From the NCBI GenBank assembly GCA_023512835.1, contig CM042088.1, positions 10,160,078 through 10,224,077 on the forward strand: 64,000 nucleotides of DNA. Direction: 5' to 3'. The translations under genes were made by a program, and so were the position numbers. This document shows positions 22,554-33,105 of this stretch, piece by piece (within the stretch, counting starts at the first letter, position 1; each line of letters begins with the position of its first letter). The notes under the pieces are model-generated. The model saw only the letters and a program-made list of their open reading frames with translations, made no database searches and was not told the DNA's origin. Origin of the DNA: Taxillus chinensis. Lineage: Eukaryota > Streptophyta > Magnoliopsida > Santalales > Loranthaceae.

Positions 22554-24132
22554 CTTCAAATTTAGTTTATCCAACAGTATTGTTTCTCAGAACATCCATT
22601 GTATTTCCTTTTGACAGTAAATGACATATATTGAACTTAATGCTGATCATTCTTACTGATTAACTTGCATCATGCTTCTGATTTTAATCTCATATTTCAT
22701 AATGGGAGGATGCTTGCGTTTTCCGACTGAAGTTGCTTAAGCCAACATGATTAAAACTTATATGAATTGCCTTCTTAGGATTTCATGATCTTAATTTCCA
22801 CTCATCACCACATGACTAATGCCGGTTCATATAGATTGCTCTATTAACGTGTACAGTTGAAAAAATGAAATGGGTTAGCTCCGAATGCCCGGTGGATGTA
22901 CATACAGTCGCAGTCTGATAAGCTTCTGAAGTGTAGTTTCCTAAAAGGGTAGACAGCACTAACTTTCTCTAAACAGGAAATGTCAACCGAGAGGATCGCA
23001 CGATCTACGGGGGAGAAAATGCTTTATTAGTTATCCAAGTAATACCCCCGTATATATCTCATGACCTCTTCCCTGGCTGTCTATCTGAGGGGGAGTCTTT
23101 CACTGAGAGGATTGTATGATCTAAGAGGGTGCAAAAACTTCATTTATTAGTTCAGTAATGACCCCCTATTATGTCTCGGATGCTCTTTCCTCTAAACTTT
23201 CACTTTTGGATCTGACTGGACATGCATTGTTGAATCAGAATTGTGGCATGCAAGGATGTTTTTCTTCCTTCAACCGTGCATTTTAATCGGATAATCATTT
23301 GCTTGTGTTTGACATGTGTTCATTTCTCCAGTTTCACTCATGAATTCTAATTTGGAAAAATCATATAAATTTTAATTAATCTTATCTACGTCGTTCAGCA
23401 AGAAGGATTCGCTATGTTGACCAATATGAACTTGTGTGTTTATTATCTGACATATGCCTTGATTCAGTAACAATGATCATTCTCTTGCCTGTATGTGTCT
23501 TTTACATTCTTTCTCAATGCATTAAGTTCTGTTCCTCATTAGTTCGGATTATGTTGCTCTTTAATTGACTATTTGTTCATATCCGTACTAATTCCTTCCT
23601 GTACAACTTCCTGTTCTTTTAGTTTATTTTCGTGAAGCTATAGGTTCAGATTCTCTTTGCAACTTTATCGATACATCTTGTCTATAGTCTCGGATTTGAA
23701 GTGTTGTGGTACTTCTCCTCTCTTCGACTTTACGACAGCAAAGGAATCTACTTCTCTTCTACTGCACTCTGTTTCTCCGGACACGGTCTGTTTTTCATCC
23801 GGATGATCTTATCTCGGATATCATATACTCCGGATGATCGTCAGTTCATTCCTCCGGACTCTTGGAACTCTCAAATCACGATAATCCATGTCTTATTATA
23901 TATCGCGTGCTTTTGAGGAGGAATAATGATGGTCCATTAAATGCATGTCTCGGGATGCACACACTTCCCAAAGAAGGCAAACAGCTGTTATTATTCCCTC
24001 GTCATACTGTCTCCACGTCACCTCTATATCCGGAGGCGCGCCACTCTCAAGACTAATGATATCAGCATGTCAAGCGGTTCACTGTTCCACTCACTTAATC
24101 CCTAGACCCGCTAACATTCACAAACTCGGTCT
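22554..24132 (+). other. Spacer between pol and ORF3 of element B
   Basis: AT-rich, no convincing coding frame. It carries two imperfect copies of a ~100-base unit with a purine tract (listed separately) and, at 23770-23870, several 'ccgga' hexamer-like words. The small ORFs show no domain. Confidence 0.6.
22988..23190 (+). repeat. Imperfect duplicated unit with PPT-like 'gggggag'
   Basis: First unit: 'gagaggatcgcacgatctacgggggagaaa...tttattag...accccc'. Second: 'gagaggattgtatgatctaagagggtgcaaa...tttattag...accccc'. A second 'gagggggagtc' lies between (about 23088). These resemble polypurine tracts and could be left from an ancestral 3' end or act as a central tract. Confidence 0.55.
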
Positions 24133-24140
24133 TATATATC
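24133..24140 (+). promoter_or_regulatory. TATA-like box upstream of ORF3
   Basis: TATATATC-type sequence (cttatatatcctgg) about 110 bases before the ORF3 ATG. It is followed by a CT-rich leader with 'ccctaaaaccct', like the 5' UTR of many plant genes. This suggests ORF3 has its own promoter; unproven. Confidence 0.4.
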
Positions 24141-24250
24141 CTGGACTTTCCTGCGCAGCGCGAGTTTTATATTTTCCAAATCCCTAAAACCCTCATCGCT
24201 CCTTCAATCCCCAAGACCTCGCCTCCTTCTTCTCTCAATCTTTCTCTCAA

Positions 24251-26132
24251 ATGGCACCCAAAACTTCTCTTTCCGGCGTTAACCCTGGCCATCTGGTTGA
24301 TTGGCGCGCTATCTCCGATCCTCCGGCATGGTTTCTGGAACTCCGCCCCCTCCTGGAAGCCTCTCACATCCTGAACCTGATCTCCAATCCTGTTGATCTT
24401 TTTATTGAAGACATTCTGGAGTTCTACCAATGGATCCGCTGCACCACCGACTCCATTATCTCCTATGTCCGCGGTGAATCCATCTTGATCACCCCTGATG
24501 TCCTCCGCGCCGCTCTCAATTTACCCCCTAGTGATCATCAGCGCCTGGATGCTGAGACAATGGCTGCTTCCATGGGCTGCTCCTATAAAGGGAAGGAGTA
24601 CAAAATGAAGTCTTTCCAAGGTCGCTACCAATGTATGGCGACCATATTGAGCCGTTGCCTCTTGGCTCTTACCACTGCTCTGGACTCCGTCCCGTACGAC
24701 CTTCTCTTGGCTATGTACGACATCTTTGAGCGTCTCCCGATGGATTGGGGGACATTCTTGTTCCGACTGCTGAAGAACGGCCCAATGAACAACTCCTTCA
24801 GGTGGATACTCAGTGCTATTTTCCAGCATCTACGTCCGGACCATTTTGCCCGATACGATGCTATCCCTTTCCCTCAGGCTTATTATCTTCGCCACCTTAC
24901 GCCTGATGGGAACATGATGGCCCACCATCCCTTTGCCGCTCTCCGCCTTCTTCCTTCCTCGGAACAACAAGGCAGCTCGGTTGGTGACCCCTCCAACAGC
25001 CGTGCCCCCGAAGTCAGCTCTGCTCACTGGTCCTCCCGGATTTGGTTCGTTGCTGCCCCTTCCATCTCTTGAGCCTCCCAGCACAGCGTCCGAGCCGACC
25101 CCTCTGAGGTTGCGGGACCATCTCAACCCAGTTTACCTAAGGCTGTTTCCCCAGCCCCTTCTGCTGCGGATGTCCCCACTCCCTCCACTTCCGCTGTTGC
25201 TGCCGCGGTTGATACTTCCATTGCCACTGCCATAGCTGATGTCCCGGAATCTCTTCCGGAAGCTCCTATGCCTCCTCTACCTTAACCCCAAGACTAGCTT
25301 GACCATCTCTCCGCCGACACCCTAACGGACCTATGGTTCCATTTTAGCCTCGCCTGCACTGCCTCCATCCCCGACAACGACATCAAGGTGTTTTATGCCA
25401 AACACACCCGCACCCCGGAGGATATGATCGTCTGGAATCTGGATCATGGCTTTCTTATACCTGCTCACATTCCGGACATTCCCTTCGCTGTCTCCTCCGG
25501 AAAGGCCTATGACGCATGGGTTCCCTCCCCTGCCGAGGCTCGGTCCGCCTCTCCTGCAGCTACCATCCATGTAGTTGACCTCTCAGGTCAAAGTGGCTCT
25601 GCTGCTCCGGAAGCCTCCGCTGCTCCGGATGCCCCGTCTGCTACTGCTGCTACTGACGTTCCTTCCACTCCTGCTGACTCCTCTGCCCAGCGCACGCCTG
25701 CACCTATTCCTATCGGGGAGCCCTCTAAAGCTTCGGAGTTGGCGCTTGGACGTGCCTCTTTTGGCACGGTTCACTCCGATGTTGTGCTGTCTGCTCAGCT
25801 GGACCGTCATGCCCAAGCCCAAACCGCCCAAATTTCCGCCATCACCTCTAAGGTTGATGCCCTCGGTGCCCAACTCCTCTCCACCTTAACCGACTCTTCC
25901 ACCTCCATCGAGCAAAAGATGGACCTTGTCGCCTCGTCCATCCATTCCCTGTCCACCTCTTTTGCGGACTTGGCCCACACGATGGCTCGTCCTCCTCCCA
26001 TCCCTCGCTGATCTGCCCAACCGGGGTAGAAAGTGTCATTTAATCCTCTTGCACCTTCCTCCTCTCGTGCTGACAAAAAGCGGTCTGCATCCTCACTACT
26101 TTCAGGAGTTACCATCCCCAAATGCAGCTGCT
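24251..26132 (+). pseudogene. ORF3 N-terminal part (plant transposon-associated domain-like)
   Basis: Starts at 24251 in good context (caaATGGC). The first ~230 residues (VDWRAISDPPAWF, FIEDILEFYQWI, VRGESILITPDVLRAALNLP, WGTFLFRLLKNG) resemble the 'putative plant transposon protein' domain seen in many plant TE-linked proteins; this is from memory. A Ser/Ala/Pro-rich linker follows, then a second conserved-looking block (DLWFHFSLACTASIP, DDMIVWNLDHGF-like), and near 25790-25990 a heptad-like coiled-coil stretch (AQTAQISAITSKVDALGAQL). In-frame stops: TGA at 25070-25072, two close stops near 25283-25295, TGA 26009-26011, TAG near 26027. A one-base shift just before 26124 is needed to join the C-terminal part after the solo LTR. 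Confidence 0.65.
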
Positions 26133-27193
26133 TGTCACACCCTAATTTCCTCTCACTTGGAAATGAGGAGTAACTGCCCATGCCCGCACCCGAAGGGTCA
26201 AGGGGTTGGTGCAAGCACCTACAAAGGACTTATGTCACGGGTGCTGTCCCAAACCTGTACAACCAGGCTAACATGCCACGGGGCATGCTCCTGATCCCAA
26301 ACCATGCACACAAACATAGATTAAACAATAAACATATCTCAATCTATTACACCTCAAGAAGAGTTCCAAGTTTATTACAACTCAACTGGGAAAAACTCCC
26401 ATCAAACCACAATATATATAGTTTATAAACAATCCAAACCATAAAACATCGGTCCACAAAAGCAATAAAAATAATAATAATTCTTCAGCCTCAGTAGCCG
26501 ACCACCACAGCTCTTTCACCTACCGCCTGCTAGACCCTATAAAAGAACAGTTTATAGGAGGGGTGAGCAAACCATAGCTCAGTAGGGTTCAAGTCTCCCC
26601 AGACCCGTCCCACTCTACAATATGCATGACAAGTGTATGCTTGTGCTCGTGTAGTGCCTAAAGCTAAGCAGCACACATCACCCAGTAACACACCATTTAC
26701 CTGAGCCCACACTGGAGGGCAGAGGACACCTCGCCACCATGGCAACATGACATACCACATCCAGGAGAATGTTGCATGGTCACCAATGCAACATTTCCCA
26801 CCCGAGTCAGATATGGCCATCACTCCTCGGACGCCATACCTACCCTCAGGAATGGGTGCAGACTTAGCCCACCGTCGTGAGTGCTACACCGAGACTTAGG
26901 ACCGCAACCCTGGCCAAATCTCAAAGGGTCCAGTAATTGTGTCTGGCCCATAACTCAGTTCAACCCACATGCATTTGGGTACTCAAACTCAATCACAAAT
27001 TCACAGCATCTCAGCAAGTACATCAGAGTACATCTCAGTAAACACAGCTCAAGTGCAAGTATATCTCAGTAATGTAACTCAGGTGTACATCCCAACTCAG
27101 TACAAGGTACTTAACAATATATCTCAATACAAACATGTTAATATAGCTTAGCAAGCACACCTCAGGCATAACAAAACAACTCAACAGTAGACT

Positions 27194-27694
27194 TGATAAC
27201 GTGCATTTATGCCGTTATTCTATTGCCTATTTAGGGGTGTTTAAGAACATGATTAGAGCCTTATTGTATCATAATTCATTTATATTTGCTCTAACCCCTA
27301 GGAAGATGCTATTTGCATATACATGCGCTTTTAGGCTGTTTTGTCAGGTTTTGGAGTTTTATTTTGACCAAGTAGATGGCGTCAAATTATTGGCGTGCAG
27401 AACTAAAGTTTCTCAGAATGATGTCCTCTACCTTCCACAGAAGTTTCAAAGCCAAAGGCCTTGAACGCCAATTGGACCAATTGGCGTGCAAGCATATTAC
27501 TGCTACCAGCCTTCTACATGATGCAAGGAAGTTTGGGGTAAATTTTCAGGGCATTTGGACCTGCACGCCAATTGGGGATATGGCATGCAAAATGGCGTGC
27601 AGCCATGTTTTTGCACAGTTTTCTTTGTTTTGTTATTCTAAAGACTTCTCTCTAAAGAATCCTTCTCAAATTCCTTTTTGTTTGTGAGTTATCA
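27194..27694 (+). mobile_element. Small solo LTR (R1) nested in S
   Basis: Starts TGATAACGTGC and ends GAGTTATCA, so the 7-base ends are inverted repeats with TG...CA. Flanks agact / ggctt match at 3 of 5 bases. The inside carries 'ttggcgtgca' words. A diverged copy of most of this segment lies, reverse-complemented, at 34290-34735 and 40760-41190. Confidence 0.55.
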
Positions 27695-28173
27695 GGCTTT
27701 AAAGGTTGGATACACAGCCTACTTTCAATTCCAGTCAGAATACTCATGCCAAACTACCCATCCAGACAAATCCAGGGCATCCAACACAATTATTTTCAGT
27801 TATATATATTAGAAATCTCATATTAATCCCACACGCATCTACATGTTTATATATGTATTAATCATCTCATTCAGAATTGGGGTTGAGAGAAGAATCACAA
27901 CATGAAATTCCAGAATTTGGAGGAGGTACAAGGGTTAACAACGAATCCCTACCTTAAGAATTTGGGAATACAACAGATCGTTGTATCCTAGCTACCTCGA
28001 CGCCTCCGGTCTCTCGCCGTCAGCAGGAACCTTAGATCGTCGGCCTTGGATCGCCTCCTTCCCTCTCTGGTCGTCTCTCCCTCTCTCTGACTGTCTCTCC
28101 CTCTCTCTCTCTCTAGGGGTGACGGCTGCTAGGGTTTTGGAATGAGAAATCCCCTAATTTCCAAGCCCTTTTT

Positions 28174-28183
28174 CTTTATATAT
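28174..28183 (-). promoter_or_regulatory. TATA box of solo LTR S
   Basis: ATATATAAAG on the minus strand, the LTR direction. Two palindrome-like boxes lie just upstream at 28196-28218 and 28233-28254. Confidence 0.5.
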
Positions 28184-28195
28184 TTTCCCACATAA

Positions 28196-28254
28196 TCAAA
28201 ACGATGTAGTTTTAATTAAGTGAATCTCTACATCAAAACGACATAGTTTTGATT
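28196..28254. promoter_or_regulatory. Paired palindromic boxes in LTR S
   Basis: Two copies of a near-palindrome, caaaacgatgtagtttta and caaaacgacatagttttg, about 37 bases apart, upstream of TATA. The same pair occurs in both LTRs of F. Confidence 0.55.
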
Positions 28255-28550
28255 AATCTAAAGCCCAGCATCTCTAAGCCCAAAGGCCAAGGTTTTCTAA
28301 CCCATCTCTTAAGCTCAACAGCCCATTTCATTAAGCCCAACAAATATTTAAAATAAATCCCTCAAATAAATATTATTTATGATATGTGAAATTCCCAAAA
28401 TACCCCTCAGGGCCTTGAACTCCAACTTGAGCCCAAGTATAGTCAAAATTCTCCATTCGATTAGCACATCACTGTTTTGATGTTCATTCTCTAAGACGAG
28501 GTCTTACTTAAGGCTAACTCCAAGAACCCCTCAAATACAGGTCCTTACAG

Positions 28551-29379
28551 TGCAGCTCCTCCTTCGACATCTCCAACTGCAACGGCTGACACCTTCCTCC
28601 CATTATATGCAGATCTTGATCCTCTTGACGAGGATGGAAGTGTTTTTAACGCTATGGCTAGGTATGCCGCGTCTAGTGCTGAGCGAAGATGTCTATCTGA
28701 GTTGTACCCTTTCTCTCCTCAAGACATAAGGACTATTCGTTCTGAGATGGGTCTGCTCACCACATAAGACATAGACAACTTCTCTCAGGAAGTTAAGATG
28801 GAGATGAGGCTGTTTTCATCCCTATACAAGGACAGGCACATGTTTGATATCTTGCCTTGTTGGAATGAAGGGTATCTTCCAGACTTAGCCGACATTCAGA
28901 CCTTCATTAATGGAACTGCTGAGGATAGCATTCCCTGGAAGACTCTTCAATCTGTCCTCATTCCATACCGGGTCATGACGCCGCACTTCATGCTAGTTGT
29001 CTTTATGATTCTGTCCAAGCAGCTGATCCTAATTGATTCCCATCAAATTGTGGAGCAAAATATCAGAAGGAATCAATTTGAGCCACTACGTACTCATCTA
29101 ACGGAAGTCTTAAAGCAATCGAGGCTTTATGAAGAAAGGGGCCTGAGTCCGTTGGGTCCAACTGAAAAGCAGAAGGTGACGGTCTGGAGCAAGAAGCTAG
29201 CGCCACAACAGCTTGATAGAGATAGCTGCGGAGCCTTTGTCTGTTTCTTCATCAAATCCATTGTCAAGGTTGATAAAAACTGGAATAGCATCTAAGCCTA
29301 CACAATGGAGCAGACAATGGAGCTTAGAGAGAAGGCTACAATGATGATCTTCAAGTATAGTAAGCCTTATGTACCTTAA
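28551..29379 (+). pseudogene. ORF3 C-terminal part: Ulp1-like (C48) cysteine protease domain
   Basis: Resumes ORF3 after the solo LTR. Ulp1/SENP proteases cut SUMO or related tags from proteins. All four expected active-site residues are visible with proper order: His in TPHFMLVVF (28984-28986; the next residue is Phe instead of the usual Trp), Asp in LILIDS (29035-29037), Gln in PQQLDRDSCG, six residues before the catalytic Cys (29227-29229). IPYRVM before the His and SCGAFVCFF after the Cys also fit the family. TAA at 28765-28767 and TAA at 29293-29295 interrupt it; the core 28798-29292 is open. The end is at 29377-29379. Ulp1-like domains are known from plant Mutator-like and CACTA transposons; here it lies in a copia element. 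Confidence 0.72.
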
Positions 29380-29507
29380 TGAAAATTTTGTATAAAGGTT
29401 GAATTGTACTTTGTTGCTGATCAATGAAAATGGGTGTAGTTTCTTTTCTGTATGTTATCTCTTTGCGTTACTTACTCAGATTACAAAGGGTTTAGGCATA
29501 TTCATAA

Positions 29508-29518
29508 TTGGGGGAGAT
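29508..29518 (+). other. Polypurine tract of element B
   Basis: 'ttgggggagat' directly before the 3' LTR start. It would prime plus-strand synthesis. Its place after ORF3 shows that ORF3 belongs to the element interior. Confidence 0.8.
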
Positions 29519-29709
29519 TGTTGGATCAAGCCCAGAATTTGGATAATGCTGATAAAGCCCTATGTAATTTGATTTGAGACCTTTGTTGTTTTATCTTAAG
29601 TCATTGCAGAAGATATGACCTTCATCCAGATCTACACTCGTGAGAGCAAAGCTGAGGACGGGATACATAATCCTGATCCAGGTGAGAATGAGTGTCGTCA
29701 AACACTTGT
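29519..29709 (+). repeat. 3' LTR start of element B (truncated)
   Basis: TGTTGGATCAAGCCC matches the first bases of LTR C at 57586, and similarity continues to 'caaacacttg'. The rest is lost where element D begins. Confidence 0.88.
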
Positions 29710-32586
29710 AGGGCTTACAAATGCAGAAAGCTCAAGAGCAAGGGAAATCAGAAATGATGATCAAGAAGCCAAAGTCAAGGGCAAATGCAGTGAAACTACC
29801 AAGGAGGTTTCAAAGCAAGCTGAAAAGCCAAAGGCAACAATTAATTAGAAGAAGACTACCATTGTTGGTATGAGGCAAGCTCCAGAGCAGAGAGTTCTAA
29901 AGATGAGAAGGTTTAAAGGGTACTGTTTCAGCTGTGGGTTGCAAGGACACAAATTTGAGCAATGTAACAGAACCCAGCAAAGCAAAGGGCATAGGTTCAG
30001 TTTGGCTTATATCTACTGCTATAGGTGTGGTAAGAAGGGTCACATGGCTAGAAGATGCATGACCATTCTACCAGGACAGATCCCAAAGGAGCAACATCAA
30101 CAAGCACAGAGAAAAGTACACAATGGAATTGATGTTAAGGTCATGACAACTCAGCAAGTGATAAATGTTATAAAAGCTTCATCTAGCAAGATGGAGTACA
30201 GGCCAAAGGAGAAAGCTGATGTAGCTGAGGTAGCATTAAAGGCAGATAGTAATGATACAACTTGGATACTATACAATGGTTGTACATCACACATGACTGG
30301 AAACAGGAAGCTTTTGAATTTATATACAGAGAAGAGCAGTGGCACAGTCAAGTTTGGTGATAATGGGTTACCGCAAATCAGAGGGAAAGGAAAAGCAAAA
30401 ATCAGAGGTAATCAACTACAGTCAGAAATTATATATCTGGTTAAAGGGTTAAGACACAGTCTATTGAGTGTTAGTCAGCTATGTTATGACGGACATGATG
30501 TTGTCTTTACCAACAAAAGTTGTCTTATCAAGAAGAAGGGATCAGTAGATGTGATTGCTAGAGGCAAGAGAACAGATGGAAAATTGTATCATATCCAAGG
30601 TACAAATGAAGAAACTTGCTGTTTTAGCAAAGCAGATGAGAATGAGCTATGGCATAGGAGATTAGGGCACCTAAATCAGAAAAATATGAGAGCCCTAGTA
30701 ACTAATCAAGCTGTGGCAGATTTGCCTGATCTACAGAGGGACAAAGACACAGTGTGTGGTGTTTGTCAAGAAGGAAAGCAAACAAGTATAATGCATAAAC
30801 CAAAGGAGCATAACAGTTCAAGTTTGTTGAGTTTAGTACACACTGATTTATGTGGACCTATGAGAACCAAAGGTACAAATGGTGAGAGGTACTTCATGTT
30901 ATTAATTGATGACTTCAGTAGATTGACCACTATTATTCATCTCAAGCACAAGAGTGATGCATTCAGATGCTTCAAGGACTACAGGAAGAGAGTAGAAAAT
31001 CAGTTTGGGGTTAAAATCAAAGCATTGAAGTCAGTTCATGGTAGTGAATTCACTTCTGGGGAGTTTGAGGCTTATTTGGCAAAGCATGGGATTCTTCATC
31101 AAAAATCTAGCATAAAAACACCACAGCAGAATGGAGTGGTAGAATGGAAGAACAGAGTAGTTGTGGAAATGGCAAAAACTATGATGATAGATAATGATGT
31201 TCCACAAAGATTTTGGAAGGAGGCCACATAGATTGCAGTGTACACGCAAAACAAAACCTTGTTAAGGTCTAATTCTACCAAGACTCCATATGAATTATGG
31301 TATGGACATAAATCAACAGTGAAACATTTCAGGGTATTTGGAAGTCCATGCTATATTAAGAGGAAGGATTCGATTGGCAAGTTTGATAAGAAAACCGATA
31401 AAGGGATGTTTTTGGGTTATTCTTACACCAGCAAGGCATACAAGGTTTATAATTACAGGTTACAAAAGCTGGTTGAGAGCTGTGATGTGAAGGTTGTGGA
31501 AATACAGAACTCAGAAGAGACCACAACAATAATGGTTGATGATCCATTGGGAGAAGCAGAGACTACCGTGACCACTACCAATGAAGATAAGGAAGTGCCA
31601 GGCTTAGGAAGTGATAGTGATTCAGAGATAGAAGCTGATGATACGGAATCACAGTCAACTAGAAGGAAGAAGAGTTCAGCGAACTCTCAAGTGGTTGAAG
31701 CTGGAAGAGCACAAATCATTGGTGATGTCAATGCACTAATGAGAACAAGAAGAGAAATTCAAGCTACAACTTTAATTTCACAGGTTGAGCCAACATCAGT
31801 TGGAGAGGCTCAAGATGACCCTTTTTGGATCAAGGCTATGGATGAGGAGCTTGACCAAATTGAGAAAAATAACACATGGGAGCTAGTGGATAAACCCAAG
31901 AACAAGAATGTGATTGGTTGCAAATGGGTCTACAGAAACAAAATGAATGAGGATGGCAAAATCATCCGCAACAAAGCACGACTAGTTTGTAAAGGCTATT
32001 CACAGGTGGAAGGAGTTAACTTTGATGAAACTTTTGCCCCTGTTGCAAGGTTAGAAAGTGTTCGGATGTTTTTGGCAGTTGCTGCACATCTAAAATATAA
32101 GATTTTTCAGATCGATGTGAAGTCAACCTTCTTGAATGGAGATCTAGAAGAAGAAGTTTATATGGAACAGTTAGATGGTTTCATAGTTGGAGATGATGAA
32201 ACCAAGGTATGTCGATTGAAGAAAGCTCTGTATGGCTTGAAGCAGGCACCAAGAGCATGGTATTCAAGGCTAGATAAGTATCTTAGAAGACTTCAATTCA
32301 AGACAGGTACAGTAGACAATAACTTATATATCAGGAAGAGTGATAGAGGTCAGCTTGCAGTGATTGTGTACGTTGATGATATTATCTTTGCTGGTAACAG
32401 AGTTGAATTGTGCAATGCATTTGCTGAACTGATGCAGGCTGAGTTTGAAATGTCAATGATAGGTGAGTTGTCATATTTTTTGCGTCTGCAAGTGGAACAG
32501 AGGAAGAATGGTATATTCATCTCTCAAGCAAAGTATATCAGAGATATGCTGCAAAAGTTTGGCATGTCAGATTGTAAGCCCATTTC
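29710..32586 (+). pseudogene. Element D: copia gag-pol fragment
   Basis: Distinct from B/C. It starts inside gag, with two knuckles (CFSCGLQGHKFEQC, CYRCGKKGHMARRC), then a protease-like WILYNGCTSHMTG in which the usual D-S-G is Y-N-G. Next come the GAG-pre-integrase (LWHRRLGHLNQ) and the integrase: HTDLCGPM has the first Asp, SVHGSEF lacks the second Asp (Val instead) and NGVVEWKNR keeps the Glu. RT follows (GCKWVYRNKMN, DVKSTFLNGDL, YVDD at 32369-32380). Stops are TAG 29846-29848 and TAG 31229-31231; otherwise one frame throughout. It stops at 32586, where LTR E' begins, before RNase H. Clade not determined. Confidence 0.88.
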
Positions 32587-33105
32587 TGTCATGCCCCCAA
32601 ATTCCAGGGAACCCGGAACTAGGAACATGACTTCCCCTTGCCCGCACCAGAAGGGTCAAGGGGTTGGTGACTAGCACCAATAGAGACTATACTACGGGTG
32701 CTGTCTCAATCATGCAACCCTGTACAGTCATACATCAAGGGTAATCCTGTACTTTCTCATATATCATCATGCATACACAATAAGTCAAACAGTCATACAG
32801 ACATCACATCACATGCAGTATGCAAATACAACTGTCCACGGACCCATGTCCGGGATATCACCCAAAGCAATACAGAATAGAATACTGTATCATACATCAG
32901 AGTAATGGGTGTCCTCCTGGAAAAAAGTCCTCCACTAGTCTCGGGTCACACCTAAAAAAGGTAAACAACAAGTAGGAGTTAGCGACAAGCTCAGTAGGTG
33001 ACCCCAATACTCCACATCATGCAAACATACACATCTATACTACATGTTCTGTGTACTCGTGCACTGTGTAGTGTGCACAATCATCAGGACTCGTGCACTC
33101 TGTAC
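32587..33105 (-). repeat. LTR E' (E family), first part
   Basis: Starts TGTCATGCCCCC and is the reverse complement of about 44640-45155 of element E. It continues at 41367 after element F. Together they form one minus-strand LTR in copia D with no interior seen. Confidence 0.82.

Larger units (their letters stand above)
26133..28549 (-). mobile_element. Solo LTR (element S) inside ORF3
   Basis: Bounded by TGTCACACCC and GGTCCTTACA on the plus strand, i.e. TGTAAGGACC...GGTGTGACA on the minus strand, a usual Ty3/gypsy LTR form. No internal region or second LTR is present. ORF3 coding resumes directly after it. The flanks tgcagctgct (26123-26132) and tgcagctcct (28551-28560) are near-identical direct repeats, longer than the usual 5 bp. 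It contains a nested smaller solo LTR (27194-27694), a TATA box (28174-28183, minus) and CT-rich sequence (28066-28115). Confidence 0.75.
16204..29709 (+). mobile_element. Element B: SIRE-like Ty1/copia retrotransposon with a third ORF
   Basis: Order: remnant 5' LTR, decayed PBS, gag, protease, integrase, RT, RNase H (copia order), 1.7 kb spacer, ORF3, PPT, start of 3' LTR. It matches element C (57586-64000) throughout gag-pol. The RT style ([32 protein letters not shown]) and an ORF between pol and the 3' LTR point to the SIRE/Maximus lineage. ORF3 is split by a solo LTR. The left part of the 5' LTR and most of the 3' LTR are gone. Confidence 0.85.

Noticed and set aside
23701..23916. 71-codon ORF between pol and ORF3 as an env-like gene
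   Set aside because: Too short, no signal peptide or membrane pattern that I can support.
24933..25235. Pro/Leu-rich ORF in another frame over ORF3
   Set aside because: Shadow of the Ser/Ala/Pro-rich linker; the ORF3 frame continues on both sides.
26133..28549. Insertion S as a Mutator-like transposon because of the 10-base flanks
   Set aside because: No terminal inverted repeats; ends fit an LTR (TGTAAGGACC...GGTGTGACA).
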